From assembly GCF_018131075.1 (NCBI RefSeq), contig NZ_JAFCLS010000026.1:1-64000 (forward strand): a DNA stretch of 64,000 nt. Reading direction: 5' to 3'. Origin of the DNA: Bradyrhizobium sp. JYMT SZCCT0428. Its GTDB lineage: Bacteria > Pseudomonadota > Alphaproteobacteria > Rhizobiales > Xanthobacteraceae. A model generated the notes under the pieces. The model was not told where the DNA came from. It made no database searches and saw nothing but the letters and a program-made list of their open reading frames with translations. Shown here one piece after another: positions 24,833-32,398 of this stretch (position 1 is the stretch's first letter; the number at the start of each line of letters is the position of its first letter). The translations under genes and the position numbers were made by a program.

Positions 24833-26128
24833 TTGTTGCAAGCCACTTTCCTGCATCGGCAAGCGCTCTATCTGCGCCCCGACCCCACGCGTGTGATCGT
24901 ACGCCCGTTCAAGCCGACGACTGAACCGCGCGATCTCAACCCGACCGACAAGACCCGCGCCAACCATATCGTCGAGCGCGTGCTCGCACTCGATCCGCAA
25001 GTCACAGCCAGCCTGTTGGCCGACGTACTGGAGAACTTCCAGGGGCGGCATCGCAACCTGCTGCAGGAATTCGAGTTCCGCGCCGACGAGATGGAAGAGG
25101 CGCTGGCAGCTCACGGCGCTTTTTCCAGCGTCCAGCGCCAGTTGATCGGCGCTTATTTCCTGAACGAATACTCGTTCGAGGCCTCTGCGCTGTTCAATCC
25201 CAGCATCGTACCGCATCCCGACCAGTCTGGAGCGCCGAAAGGCGGCCTCCGCTTCGTGCTCAGCCTCCGGGCCGTTGGCGAAGGCCACGTATCTTCACTG
25301 ACATTTCGCACCGGCACCATTGCCGCCGACGGCAGCCTGGCCGTCGATCCGACCGCGCGGCTGGCCTCCAGTCCTCGGGTCGGACGTCGCGTATCCGGGC
25401 CATCAGGCGAAGAGGTTGAGATCACCTTCAAGGAGGAACAGGATATCAGCGAACGCGTGATATTTCCGGTTACCGCATCTCAATCCCAGGGCATCGAAGA
25501 CGCCCGTTTCGTCGAGTTCAGCGATGGCGGCCAAAAGACTTACTACGCTACCTTCACGGCCTATACCGGCAGAGCGATACGATCGGAGTTGATCGAGACC
25601 AGCGACTTCCTGTCATTTCGAATGTCGCCGCTGCAGGGGACCGCGGCCCACAACAAGGGCATGGCCCTATTCCCGCGCAAGATCGACGGCAAGTACGCCA
25701 TGATCGCGCGTCAGGACAATGAGAACCTCTATCTGATCTATTCGGATGACCTGCATCAGTGGGACGGCGGTCAGGCGATCCTGAAACCACAATTCCCCTG
25801 GGAGTTCGTGCAGATCGGAAACTGCGGGTCACCGATCGAGCTGGATGAAGGCTGGCTGCTGCTCACGCACGGCGTCGGTCCGGTCCGGAAATATTCGATC
25901 GGCGCGGCGCTGCTCGACAAGAAAGACCCGTCCAAGGTGCTGGCGCGTTCGGTCGAGCCGTTGCTGCATCCCGAACAGTCAGAACGCGAAGGCTATGTTC
26001 CCAACGTGGTCTATACCTGCGGCGCGATGCGCCACAATGACCAGATCATTTTGCCCTACGCCATATCCGACACCTACTCCAACTTTGCGACCATCAAGAT
26101 CGCAGCCCTGCTGCGAGCAATGTCCTGA
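24833..26128 (+). CDS. Glycosidase / glycoside phosphorylase, GH130-like
   Basis: 431 residues if it starts at TTG 24833, which has GAGG six bases before it; the frame is open back to 24647 but inside the preceding gene. Residues about 130-420 form a five-bladed beta-propeller: FNPSIVPHPDQ, SQGIEDARFVEFSDG, GMALFPRKIDGKYAMIARQDNENLYLIYSDDLHQW and HGVGPVRKYSIGAALLDKKDPS. These repeats are typical of GH130, which cleaves or phosphorolyses beta-mannosides. The N-terminal 110 residues are helical. With mannose-6-phosphate isomerase and a GT4 enzyme, it likely turns over a mannose-containing product. The non-ATG start is the uncertain part. Confidence 0.78.
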   Translation: MLQATFLHRQALYLRPDPTRVIVRPFKPTTEPRDLNPTDKTRANHIVERVLALDPQVTASLLADVLENFQGRHRNLLQEFEFRADEMEEALAAHGAFSSVQRQLIGAYFLNEYSFEASALFNPSIVPHPDQSGAPKGGLRFVLSLRAVGEGHVSSLTFRTGTIAADGSLAVDPTARLASSPRVGRRVSGPSGEEVEITFKEEQDISERVIFPVTASQSQGIEDARFVEFSDGGQKTYYATFTAYTGRAIRSELIETSDFLSFRMSPLQGTAAHNKGMALFPRKIDGKYAMIARQDNENLYLIYSDDLHQWDGGQAILKPQFPWEFVQIGNCGSPIELDEGWLLLTHGVGPVRKYSIGAALLDKKDPSKVLARSVEPLLHPEQSEREGYVPNVVYTCGAMRHNDQIILPYAISDTYSNFATIKIAALLRAMS

Positions 26129-26157
26129 TGGTGCGAAGAAGCTGTTCGTACCGGAGG

Positions 26158-26215
26158 CCTGCTTCGACGTCCGCTTTACCGCTGCCTTGAGACTTCCGCC
26201 GAGCCTGGCCCAGCT
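26158..26215 (-). pseudogene. Relic of methyltransferase 3' end, copy C
   Basis: On the minus strand it can be read PGSAEVS, then after a one-base shift KAAVKRTSK, against PGSAKASLEAAVKGKTK at the end of the methyltransferase gene (30351-31193). By eye about 80% of the best 35 bases match copy B (29201-29262). It overlaps the last codons of the LysR gene. Confidence 0.6.
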
Positions 26216-27132
26216 CGCGGCGCGGCGCGTTTCGGCAGTTCGCCAATGCGCGCTCTGAGCCGCGGCAGCGCGAAGTCCAGGAAGGCTCGCAACTTGACCG
26301 GCATGAAACGGTTGGGCGGGTACACAAGGCTGACGGGCAGCGGCGGCGGCTCAAAATCCTGCAGCAGCAGCACGAGTTCTCCGGATTTGATCGATTCGGC
26401 AAGTTGGTAGGAGAACGCCGCGGCGATCCCCATACCCGCGCGCGCGGCATCGCAGGTTGCTTCAAGGTTGTTCAAGACGAGGCGCGACCGCACCGGCACC
26501 ACATATTCGGTCTGCTCCCGTTTGAACGTCCATGTGGTTGACGAGTGGAACGGCAGGAAGCTGACGCAGTCGTGGGTGGAGAGGTCTTCAGGGGATTTGG
26601 GCGTCCCCCGCGATTTCAGATAGGCCGGACTGGCGCACAACACGCGGCGGATTTCTCCAATCCGGATGGCGATCAGACTGCTGTCGGTGAGCGTCCCGAT
26701 CCGAAGCGCGACATCGACATGGTCCTCGACAAGATTGACCGGCCGGTCCTGCAAATCGAGCTGAATGTCCACCTCCGGAAAGACAGCCACGAACTCCGCC
26801 ATCACCGGCACCAGATGTAGCCGGCCAAACGCAAACGGCGACGACACAATCAAATCACCGCGCGGCGTCGTGTACTCGCCGGACGCCGTGCGTTCGGCTT
26901 CCGCCACATCGGCGAGAATCCGTTTCGCTGCGGCGATGTAGGAGCGTCCCGCATCCGTCGGCACGAGCGCACGGCTCGAGCGATTGAACAGCTTGGTCTG
27001 CAGGTGCGCTTCGAGCTCGGAGACTTTCCGGCTGACCGTTGCGAGCGGCGTTTTCTGCCGGCGCGCCGCAGCCGACAAACTGCCGGCCTCGGCAACCGCC
27101 AGCACCAGCGACATGGCTTCGAAGCGGTCCAT
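26176..27132 (-). CDS. LysR family transcriptional regulator
   Basis: 318 residues. The N-terminal winged helix (1-60) reads MDRFEAMSLVLAVAEAGSLSAAARRQKTP, the classic LysR start, and an effector domain follows from about residue 90 (GDLIVSSPFAFGRLHLVPVMAEF). This branch resembles DNA-binding activators or repressors of oxidoreductase genes. It is divergent from the SDR gene by 125 bp, so that SDR/RclC/AhpD set is its probable target. A perfect 15-bp palindrome lies just before its start. The last dozen residues (AGPGSAEVSRQR) come from the methyltransferase relic, so the native C-terminus was probably replaced. Confidence 0.9.
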   Translation of the reverse strand: MDRFEAMSLVLAVAEAGSLSAAARRQKTPLATVSRKVSELEAHLQTKLFNRSSRALVPTDAGRSYIAAAKRILADVAEAERTASGEYTTPRGDLIVSSPFAFGRLHLVPVMAEFVAVFPEVDIQLDLQDRPVNLVEDHVDVALRIGTLTDSSLIAIRIGEIRRVLCASPAYLKSRGTPKSPEDLSTHDCVSFLPFHSSTTWTFKREQTEYVVPVRSRLVLNNLEATCDAARAGMGIAAAFSYQLAESIKSGELVLLLQDFEPPPLPVSLVYPPNRFMPVKLRAFLDFALPRLRARIGELPKRAAPRAGPGSAEVSRQR

Positions 27133-27139
27133 TGAATGT

Positions 27140-27154
27140 TTCCATCTGATGGAA
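27140..27154. promoter_or_regulatory. Palindrome, candidate LysR operator
   Basis: TTCCATCTGATGGAA, a perfect inverted repeat with a one-base centre, ends 8 bases upstream of the LysR start in the divergent promoter region. LysR proteins bind such dyads (T-N11-A type: here T40 and A54 frame the site), often for autoregulation. Binding is inferred. Confidence 0.5.
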
Positions 27155-27257
27155 GGGTCTTTCTCGATTTTACCGGATACCCACCATTTTCGGAAGGGTC
27201 TAGTTACGAGCGCACAGCAACGGACTGGCCCCCAACCCCGAATTTCTGGAGACCGAC

Positions 27258-28079
27258 ATGACCTCGATCCAAACCAAAGGCATCGCCCTCATCACCGGCG
27301 CATCAACCGGCATCGGCGCAATCTACGCCGACCGGCTGGCCAAGCGCGGCCATGACCTCATTCTGGTTGCCCGCAACAAGGATCGGCTCGCCTCCCTGGC
27401 GCGCCGGATCGCGAACGACACCGGCCGCAAGGTCGAGACGGTCGAAGCCGATCTCACCGTCGCTGCGGATCTGCGGCGCGTCGGGGACATCCTGCGGACC
27501 AACGCCGGCATCTCCATGCTGGTCAACAATGCGGGCGTCGGCGCCACCGGGCCGCTGGTCTCCTCCGACGTCGACAAGATGGACGACATGATCAGCCTGA
27601 ACGTCACCGCGCTGACGCGGCTGACCTATGCGGCGGCGCCGGGATTTGTTGCCCGCGGCAACGGCACGATCATCAACATTTCATCGATCGTCGCGATCGC
27701 GCCGGAGGTGCTGAACGGTGTCTATGGCGGCACGAAAGCATTCGTGCTCGCGTTCAACCACTCGCTGGTTCACGAACTCGCGGGCAAGGGCGTCCGCGTG
27801 CAGGCGGTGCTGCCGGGCGCCACGGCCACCGAATTCTGGGACGTCGCCGGCATGCCGGTTCATCATTTGCCGCAGCAGATGGTGATGTCGGCCAACGACC
27901 TGGTCGACGCTGCCCTCGCGGGCCTCGACCTTGGCGAGACCGTGACCATCCCGTCGCTGCCCAACCAGGCGGAATGGGATCGTTATGAGGCGGCGCGCCG
28001 CGCGATGTCGGACAAGATTTCCAGCGCCATCCCGGCCCCCCGCTACAACGTGCGCAACCACGAACGCATCAGCGCCTAG
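27258..28079 (+). CDS. Short-chain dehydrogenase/reductase
   Basis: A 273-residue SDR. The nucleotide-binding motif TGASTGIG is at about 13-20, NNAGV near 93-97, the catalytic Ser in NISSIVAIAP, and YGGTK (Tyr-x-x-x-Lys) near 155. A typical NAD(P)(H)-dependent alcohol/ketone oxidoreductase fold, cytoplasmic. The gene is divergent from LysR and followed after 64 bp by the RclC-like gene and then the AhpD-like gene, all on the same strand. The cluster looks like an inducible response to a reactive or electrophilic compound. Substrate unknown. Confidence 0.88.
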   Translation: MTSIQTKGIALITGASTGIGAIYADRLAKRGHDLILVARNKDRLASLARRIANDTGRKVETVEADLTVAADLRRVGDILRTNAGISMLVNNAGVGATGPLVSSDVDKMDDMISLNVTALTRLTYAAAPGFVARGNGTIINISSIVAIAPEVLNGVYGGTKAFVLAFNHSLVHELAGKGVRVQAVLPGATATEFWDVAGMPVHHLPQQMVMSANDLVDAALAGLDLGETVTIPSLPNQAEWDRYEAARRAMSDKISSAIPAPRYNVRNHERISA

Positions 28080-28143
28080 GCGACGCGCAACAAGTTCAGC
28101 CGAACATCGAATTGAAACCACAACCCTGAAAACGGAGTTCACC

Positions 28144-28665
28144 ATGTCATACATTGCAACTCAGCTCCCGGCACCACGCGCTGTCTCCAGCTGGCGCGAT
28201 CAGGCCGAAGACCTGCTCGCCTACGCCGAACCGGTCAGCCGCGCCGGCCTCTACGTCTCGCTCGCGGTCATCTACGCCTGGTTCGCCGGGATGAAGTTTA
28301 CGCAATACGAGGCCAACGGGCTGGTGCCGCTGGTGGAGAACAGTCCGCTCGTCGGCTGGTTCTATGCGCTGCTTTCGGTCCGCGGCTTCTCCACCTTCCT
28401 CGGCTTGGTCGAACTCAGCATCGGCCTGCTGATCGCCCTCAGACTGGCGAGCCCGATCTTTTCCGCGGCCGGCGGCGTTCTCTCGGCCGGACTCTTCGTC
28501 ACGACGCTCAGCTTCATGATCTCGACGCCTGATGTCGTCGTGCCGGAGCTCGGCTTCCCCGCGATCTCGGTCGCGCCGGGTCAGTTCCTCCTGAAAGATG
28601 TCGGCCTGTTCGCCGCCTCCTTCTGGGTGTTCGTCGACTCGCTGAAAACCATCATTCGCAAGTGA
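28144..28665 (+). CDS. RclC/YkgB-like inner membrane protein (DUF417)
   Basis: 173 residues from ATG 28144. Four hydrophobic segments: about 38-55, 70-95, 100-125 and 150-168. Family words are visible: WFAGMKFTQYEANGLVPLVENSPLVGW and STPDVVVPELGFPAISVAPGQFLLKD, which match DUF417, the family of E. coli RclC, involved in surviving reactive chlorine. It may handle a quinone or hypochlorite-damage product, but the molecular activity is not known. Located between the SDR and AhpD-like genes, consistent with oxidative stress defence. Confidence 0.78.
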   Translation: MSYIATQLPAPRAVSSWRDQAEDLLAYAEPVSRAGLYVSLAVIYAWFAGMKFTQYEANGLVPLVENSPLVGWFYALLSVRGFSTFLGLVELSIGLLIALRLASPIFSAAGGVLSAGLFVTTLSFMISTPDVVVPELGFPAISVAPGQFLLKDVGLFAASFWVFVDSLKTIIRK

Positions 28666-28698
28666 ACAAGCAAAACTGATCATCAAGGAGCCACGAAA

Positions 28699-29166
28699 AT
28701 GAGCAAGCGACTCGACTACAACCAGATTGCACCGGCAGGCGTGAAAGCGCTGGGCGGCGTCTACGGCTACGTCCTGCAGAGCGGCCTTTCGTCCGTGCTG
28801 GTCGATCTGGTCTACTTGCGGATTTCCCAGATCAACAACTGCGCCTACTGCCTCGATATGCACACGCGCGACCTGCTCAAGAAGGGGCAGAAGATCGAGA
28901 AGCTCGCGCTGCTGCAGGCCTGGGCGGAAGCCGGCAATTTGTTCGATGAGCGCGAACGCGCCGCGCTGGCATGGGCCGAGACCGTAACCCGTGTCGCCGA
29001 TACCGGGGTGCCGGATGACGCGTATCAAACCGCCCGCGCCGTGTTCGAGGAGCGCGAGCTCGTCGACCTCACGATCGCGATCGGCCTGATGAACGCCTAC
29101 AACCGCCTGGCCATCAGCTTTCGCAACACGCCGCAGGCCGCGCTCGAGAGTTTGAAGGCGGCGTAG
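28699..29166 (+). CDS. AhpD-like / carboxymuconolactone decarboxylase family protein
   Basis: A 155-residue all-alpha protein with the AhpD signature NNCAYCLDMHTRDLLKKG: Cys48 and Cys51 as a redox pair and His55 as proton acceptor. AhpD-like proteins give alkylhydroperoxidase activity or use the CxxC site for thiol-disulfide chemistry. Ends with YNRLAISFRNTP, common in the YciW/YnjA-like branch. A 33-bp gap separates it from the RclC-like gene, so the three are probably one operon. The role is inferred from motif and context. Confidence 0.85.
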   Translation: MSKRLDYNQIAPAGVKALGGVYGYVLQSGLSSVLVDLVYLRISQINNCAYCLDMHTRDLLKKGQKIEKLALLQAWAEAGNLFDERERAALAWAETVTRVADTGVPDDAYQTARAVFEERELVDLTIAIGLMNAYNRLAISFRNTPQAALESLKAA

Positions 29167-29200
29167 TCCGGGGCTCGCGCGGCGTGAAGCGGAGCGCGGC

Positions 29201-29262
29201 CTACTTCGGCGTCCGCTTCACCGCCGCCTCCAGACTCACTTTCGCAGAACTTGGGCGCAGCG
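29201..29262 (-). pseudogene. Relic of methyltransferase 3' end, copy B
   Basis: The minus strand reads LRPSSAKVSLEAAVKRTPK and then TAG. The methyltransferase gene at 30351-31193 ends LRPGSAKASLEAAVKGKTK. About 52 of 62 bases match by eye. It is the detached 3' end of a second copy of that gene, with no upstream part. Confidence 0.75.
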
Positions 29263-29272
29263 ATTGGTGGCG

Positions 29273-29740
29273 CTACCGGCCGCCAGTTTCCTTCGCCAGT
29301 TCGGTCAGCTTCGTAGCGACGTCGTGAAGTATCCCCTGCAATGTCTTCAGATCGCGTTCGGACAGGTTGCCGAAGAGCAGTTTGGCAAACTCGGTCGTCT
29401 CCGATTGCAGTCTTGCGAAGGATTTTTGGCCTTTCGCCGTCAGAACAATGACGGCCGCACGCCGATCCGTCGGGTGTGCCGTGCGACGGACAAAACCGGT
29501 CTCCTCAAGCGCATCGATGAGCGTGGTGACGTTACGCGGCGTGACCTTCAATTCCGCAGCCAATTCCGCCTGCGTCATGCGCTCGGCCCCACCCAGCACC
29601 CACAACACTTGCGCCCTTGTTTGCGTCAAGCCGCGTTCGGCCAAGCCACGCTGCATATCCGCCGACATGAGCGTGGTGACCAGGAATAGCTGCGACAGCA
29701 CGTCGCGGCAAAGTGATGTATTATCTACATTGTGTATCAT
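29273..29740 (-). CDS. MarR family transcriptional regulator
   Basis: 155 residues from ATG 29740. A winged helix with RAQVLWVLGGAERMTQAELAAELKVTPRNVTTLIDALEETG (about 45-85), then the wing HPTDRRAAVIVLTAKGQ and a C-terminal dimerisation helix. This is the usual MarR layout and length. The gene is divergent from the frameshifted SnoaL-like gene, with an A+T-rich spacer and a CCAATT/AATTGG dyad 20 bases upstream, the likely operator. A longer frame exists upstream but lacks support. Target and ligand unknown. Confidence 0.88.
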   Translation of the reverse strand: MIHNVDNTSLCRDVLSQLFLVTTLMSADMQRGLAERGLTQTRAQVLWVLGGAERMTQAELAAELKVTPRNVTTLIDALEETGFVRRTAHPTDRRAAVIVLTAKGQKSFARLQSETTEFAKLLFGNLSERDLKTLQGILHDVATKLTELAKETGGR

Positions 29741-29759
29741 ATTCACGATGTGCTTTATA

Positions 29760-29779
29760 CCAATTCGATTGTCAATTGG
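29760..29779. promoter_or_regulatory. Dyad, candidate MarR operator
   Basis: CCAATT and AATTGG six-base arms around an eight-base centre, between the divergent MarR (start 29740) and SnoaL-like (start 29789) genes. It overlaps the ribosome site of the latter, so binding here could block that gene. Inferred. Confidence 0.5.
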
Positions 29780-29788
29780 AGTCCTGTC

Positions 29789-30326
29789 GTGCTCGCCACC
29801 AATACCGCTTCCCAGGGAAATATCGCATTGATGCGTGACGCCTTCGCCGCCTTGACCCGCAGGGACATTGCGGCTGCTGCCGAGTTCCTGTCGCCGGACT
29901 TCATCATTAACTTGGCCGGGGTACCGCATCAAATGCGCGGCCGGCGCATATGGCGAAGGAATTCGGAAGCCTTCTTCAAGGCTTTTCCCGACATTCAGCT
30001 CGAAGCGCAGGACATGTTTGCGGCCGATGACAGGGTGGCGGTGCGTTTTCGCTTCACCGGAACGCACACCGGCGAGTTCCTGAAATCAGCCGACCGGAAA
30101 GCGCGTCGATTACCAAAGCTACGAACTGTACCGCATTGCTGATGGCAAGATTGCCGAGGAGTGGATCTGCGCTGACATGCTCACGATCCTGACCCAGATC
30201 GGGGCATTTCCGGCAAGGCAACTCGCGCTGATGTGGCTTGCCGGATACCGTGTGTGGTTTGCGGCGGGCGCCGGTCTGCTTGCGGGGGTGATTTCGACGC
30301 TGATCCTGTCCTCCATCGCAGCCTGA
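29789..30326 (+). pseudogene. SnoaL-like protein gene with a frameshift
   Basis: Starts at GTG 29789 with GGAG at 29778-29781. The first frame reads MRDAFAALTRRDIAAAAEFL, DFIINLAGVP, FFKAFPDIQLEAQDMF and FTGTHTGEFLK, a normal SnoaL-like domain. After about 30078 the domain continues in another frame (QPTGKRVDYQSYELYRIADG), down to TGA 30324-30326. A lost base near AAATCAGCC explains it. The second part also encodes a hydrophobic C-terminal helix (WFAAGAGLLAGVISTLILSS), unusual for the family. Divergent from MarR. It is broken unless the sequence has an error. Confidence 0.8.
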
Positions 30327-30350
30327 GCAGACGGATCACGAATCACAATT

Positions 30351-31193
30351 CTACTTCGTCTTCCCCTTCACCGCCGCTTCCAGGCTCGCTTTCGCCGAAC
30401 CCGGCCGCAGCGGTTTCGGCTGGCTCTCATGCGGCGCCCAGCCGGACAGCCAGATCACGTCGAAGGTGGCGCGGATGCGGCCGTCCGAATCGGCAAAGCG
30501 TTCGCCGTAAATCTCTGCCATCCGCAGCAGCGTGGCGCGGCGGGTGGGCACCCGCCGGCGCTCGACCAGAATATTGGTCGCGCCCATCCTTCTCAGATCG
30601 GCCATCAGCGCCAACGCGCTGTCGTAACGCACTATGAGGCGATCGACGTCGGTGACCGGCAGCGCAAAGCCCGCGCGCTGCAGCAGCGCGCCGACATCGC
30701 GCAGATCGGCAAAGGGCGCGACGCGCGGCGACACCCCGCCCTCGCATTCGGCCTCCGCCGCCGCAAAGGATTGCCGGAGTTCGGTCAGCGTATCGCCGCC
30801 GATCATCGCCGCCAGCAGCAATCCATCCGGCCGCAGCGCGCGCCTGATCTGCGCCAGCACACCGGGCAGATCGTTGACGAATTGAAAGGCGAGCGCGGAG
30901 ACCGCAAGATCGAGCGATTCCGGTGGCAACGGCAGCGTTTCCGTTTCATCCGGATCGACCCGGATGATGGATTTGAAACGATCCGCCACCAGCTTGCGCA
31001 GCAATTCGACCGGCGTCCAGATTTCGGCGGCGTCGGAGAAATTCCGCTTCACCGCCTGCAAGCGCTCTTCGAGGTCTTCGGTGACGCGATCGAGCAGGAA
31101 GGTGGCCGGCCCAGCACGGCGCGCACGGTCCTGCCGCGCGCGCAACAGCGCACGGTTGAACAGGAGGGGGGCGGCGGTCGGGTTCGGAGCCAT
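30351..31193 (-). CDS. SAM-dependent methyltransferase, BioC/NDUFAF5-like
   Basis: 280 residues from ATG 31193 (a longer frame from 31247 is less likely). It opens with LLFNRALLRARQDRARRAGPATFLLDRVTEDLEERL, a start shared with NDUFAF5/BioC-like proteins. The class I SAM fold follows, with a loosely conserved motif I, LPPESLDLAVSALAFQFVNDLPGVL and LLLAAMIGGDTLTELRQSF. Relatives modify a complex I arginine in mitochondria or methylate malonyl-ACP in biotin synthesis; this one's substrate is not clear. Divergent from comF by 78 bp. Degenerate copies of its last 60 bases lie at 26158-26215 and 29201-29262. Confidence 0.78.
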   Translation of the reverse strand: MAPNPTAAPLLFNRALLRARQDRARRAGPATFLLDRVTEDLEERLQAVKRNFSDAAEIWTPVELLRKLVADRFKSIIRVDPDETETLPLPPESLDLAVSALAFQFVNDLPGVLAQIRRALRPDGLLLAAMIGGDTLTELRQSFAAAEAECEGGVSPRVAPFADLRDVGALLQRAGFALPVTDVDRLIVRYDSALALMADLRRMGATNILVERRRVPTRRATLLRMAEIYGERFADSDGRIRATFDVIWLSGWAPHESQPKPLRPGSAKASLEAAVKGKTK

Positions 31194-31271
31194 GGCGGTT
31201 GGTACGCCGGCGATCCCGTCTTTGGCAATCCGGTGCTTGAGCACCACGCGCCCCAGCGCTAGCCTCTGCCC

Positions 31272-32078
31272 ATGGACGCCGAGGCATCACCACCACGCTC
31301 CATCTCCACCCATTTGCGCGGCGCGTTGAGCGCCTGCCGCGAGGTGTTCGCGCATATTCCAAGGCTGGCGCTCGACATCGCGCTGCCGACGCTGTGTGTT
31401 TCCTGCCGCGAGCCGGTCGATGGAGAGGGCGTCTGCGCCGAATGCTGGGCAAAGCTGTCGTTCATCGAACCGCCCTACTGCCCGCGGCTCGGCATTCCCT
31501 TTGTCTACGACCCCGGACCCGATTTGCTGTCGATGGAGGCGATTGCCAATCCGCCGGCCTACCAGCGCGCCCGCGCCGCAGTGCGCTACGACGATGTCGC
31601 GCGCACGCTGGTTCATTCGCTGAAATACCAGGACCGCACCGATCTGGCGCCCGCGATGGGCCGCTGGATGGCCCGCGCGGGCCAGCAATTGCTCGAAGAA
31701 GCCGACGTGCTGGTCCCGGTTCCCCTGCATTGGCGGCGTGGCTGGAGCCGCCGCTACAACCAGTCCGGCGCGCTGGCGCGGGTGATTTCGCGTCAAACCG
31801 GGGTGAAACTGGCCTCCGAGGCGCTCCGGCGGGTCCGGGCGACCGAACAGCAGATCGGGCTGTCGCGGACGCAGCGCGCCAGCAATGTGCAGGGCGCCTT
31901 CAAGGTCGCCCCTGACCGCAGCGCTGACATCCAGGGCCGCCGCGTGGTCCTGATCGACGACGTCCTGACCTCCGGCGCCACCACCGACGCCTGCCGTGCC
32001 TTGTTGCGCGCCAAGGCCGCGCAGGTCGACGTGCTGGTATTCGCGCGGGTTGTGGACACCCACCGGGCTCCCATATAA
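31272..32078 (+). CDS. comF: ComF family phosphoribosyltransferase-like protein
   Basis: 268 residues. The N-terminal zinc-ribbon-like part has CVSCREPVDGEGVCAECWAKL and a later CP in PPYCPRLG. The PRTase domain ends with VVLIDDVLTSGATTDACRALL, the PRPP-binding loop. ADVLVPVPLHWRRGWSRRYNQS is the standard ComF signature. ComF relatives take part in DNA uptake in naturally competent bacteria, but many orthologues occur in strains not known to be competent. It is followed by grxC 44 bp downstream in the same direction. The enzymatic role is unproven. Confidence 0.9.
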   Translation: MDAEASPPRSISTHLRGALSACREVFAHIPRLALDIALPTLCVSCREPVDGEGVCAECWAKLSFIEPPYCPRLGIPFVYDPGPDLLSMEAIANPPAYQRARAAVRYDDVARTLVHSLKYQDRTDLAPAMGRWMARAGQQLLEEADVLVPVPLHWRRGWSRRYNQSGALARVISRQTGVKLASEALRRVRATEQQIGLSRTQRASNVQGAFKVAPDRSADIQGRRVVLIDDVLTSGATTDACRALLRAKAAQVDVLVFARVVDTHRAPI

Positions 32079-32122
32079 TTCAAAGACTTGTCATTCCCGG
32101 AACTTGCGAACCAGAGCGCTCC

Positions 32123-32398
32123 ATGACCGCTGCCGTTGAAATCTACACCCGCCCGGGCTGCGGTTACTGCACCGCGGCCAAATCGCTGCTGACGCGCAAG
32201 AATGCCGCGTTTACCGAACTCAGCGTATCCAACGACCCTTCCTATCGCGAACAGATGTACGATCGGGCCGGCGCCGGCTCGACGTTTCCGCAAATCTTCA
32301 TCGGCGCAACCCATGTCGGTGGCTGCGACGAGCTTTACGCGCTGGACCGCGCGGGCAGGCTCGATGCGTTGCTGGCGGGAGAAAAGGCCTCGTCATGA
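32123..32398 (+). CDS. grxC: Glutaredoxin 3
   Basis: A 91-residue class I glutaredoxin with the dithiol site C13-GY-C16 and TVP-like STFPQIFIG plus HVGGCDEL downstream. It reduces disulfides and mixed glutathione disulfides with glutathione as donor, in the cytoplasm. Length and motifs are typical. The stop overlaps the next start by four bases (ATGA), and the unit comF-grxC-nitrilase-DUF1178 reads in one direction, a layout common in Rhizobiales. Confidence 0.93.
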   Translation: MTAAVEIYTRPGCGYCTAAKSLLTRKNAAFTELSVSNDPSYREQMYDRAGAGSTFPQIFIGATHVGGCDELYALDRAGRLDALLAGEKASS

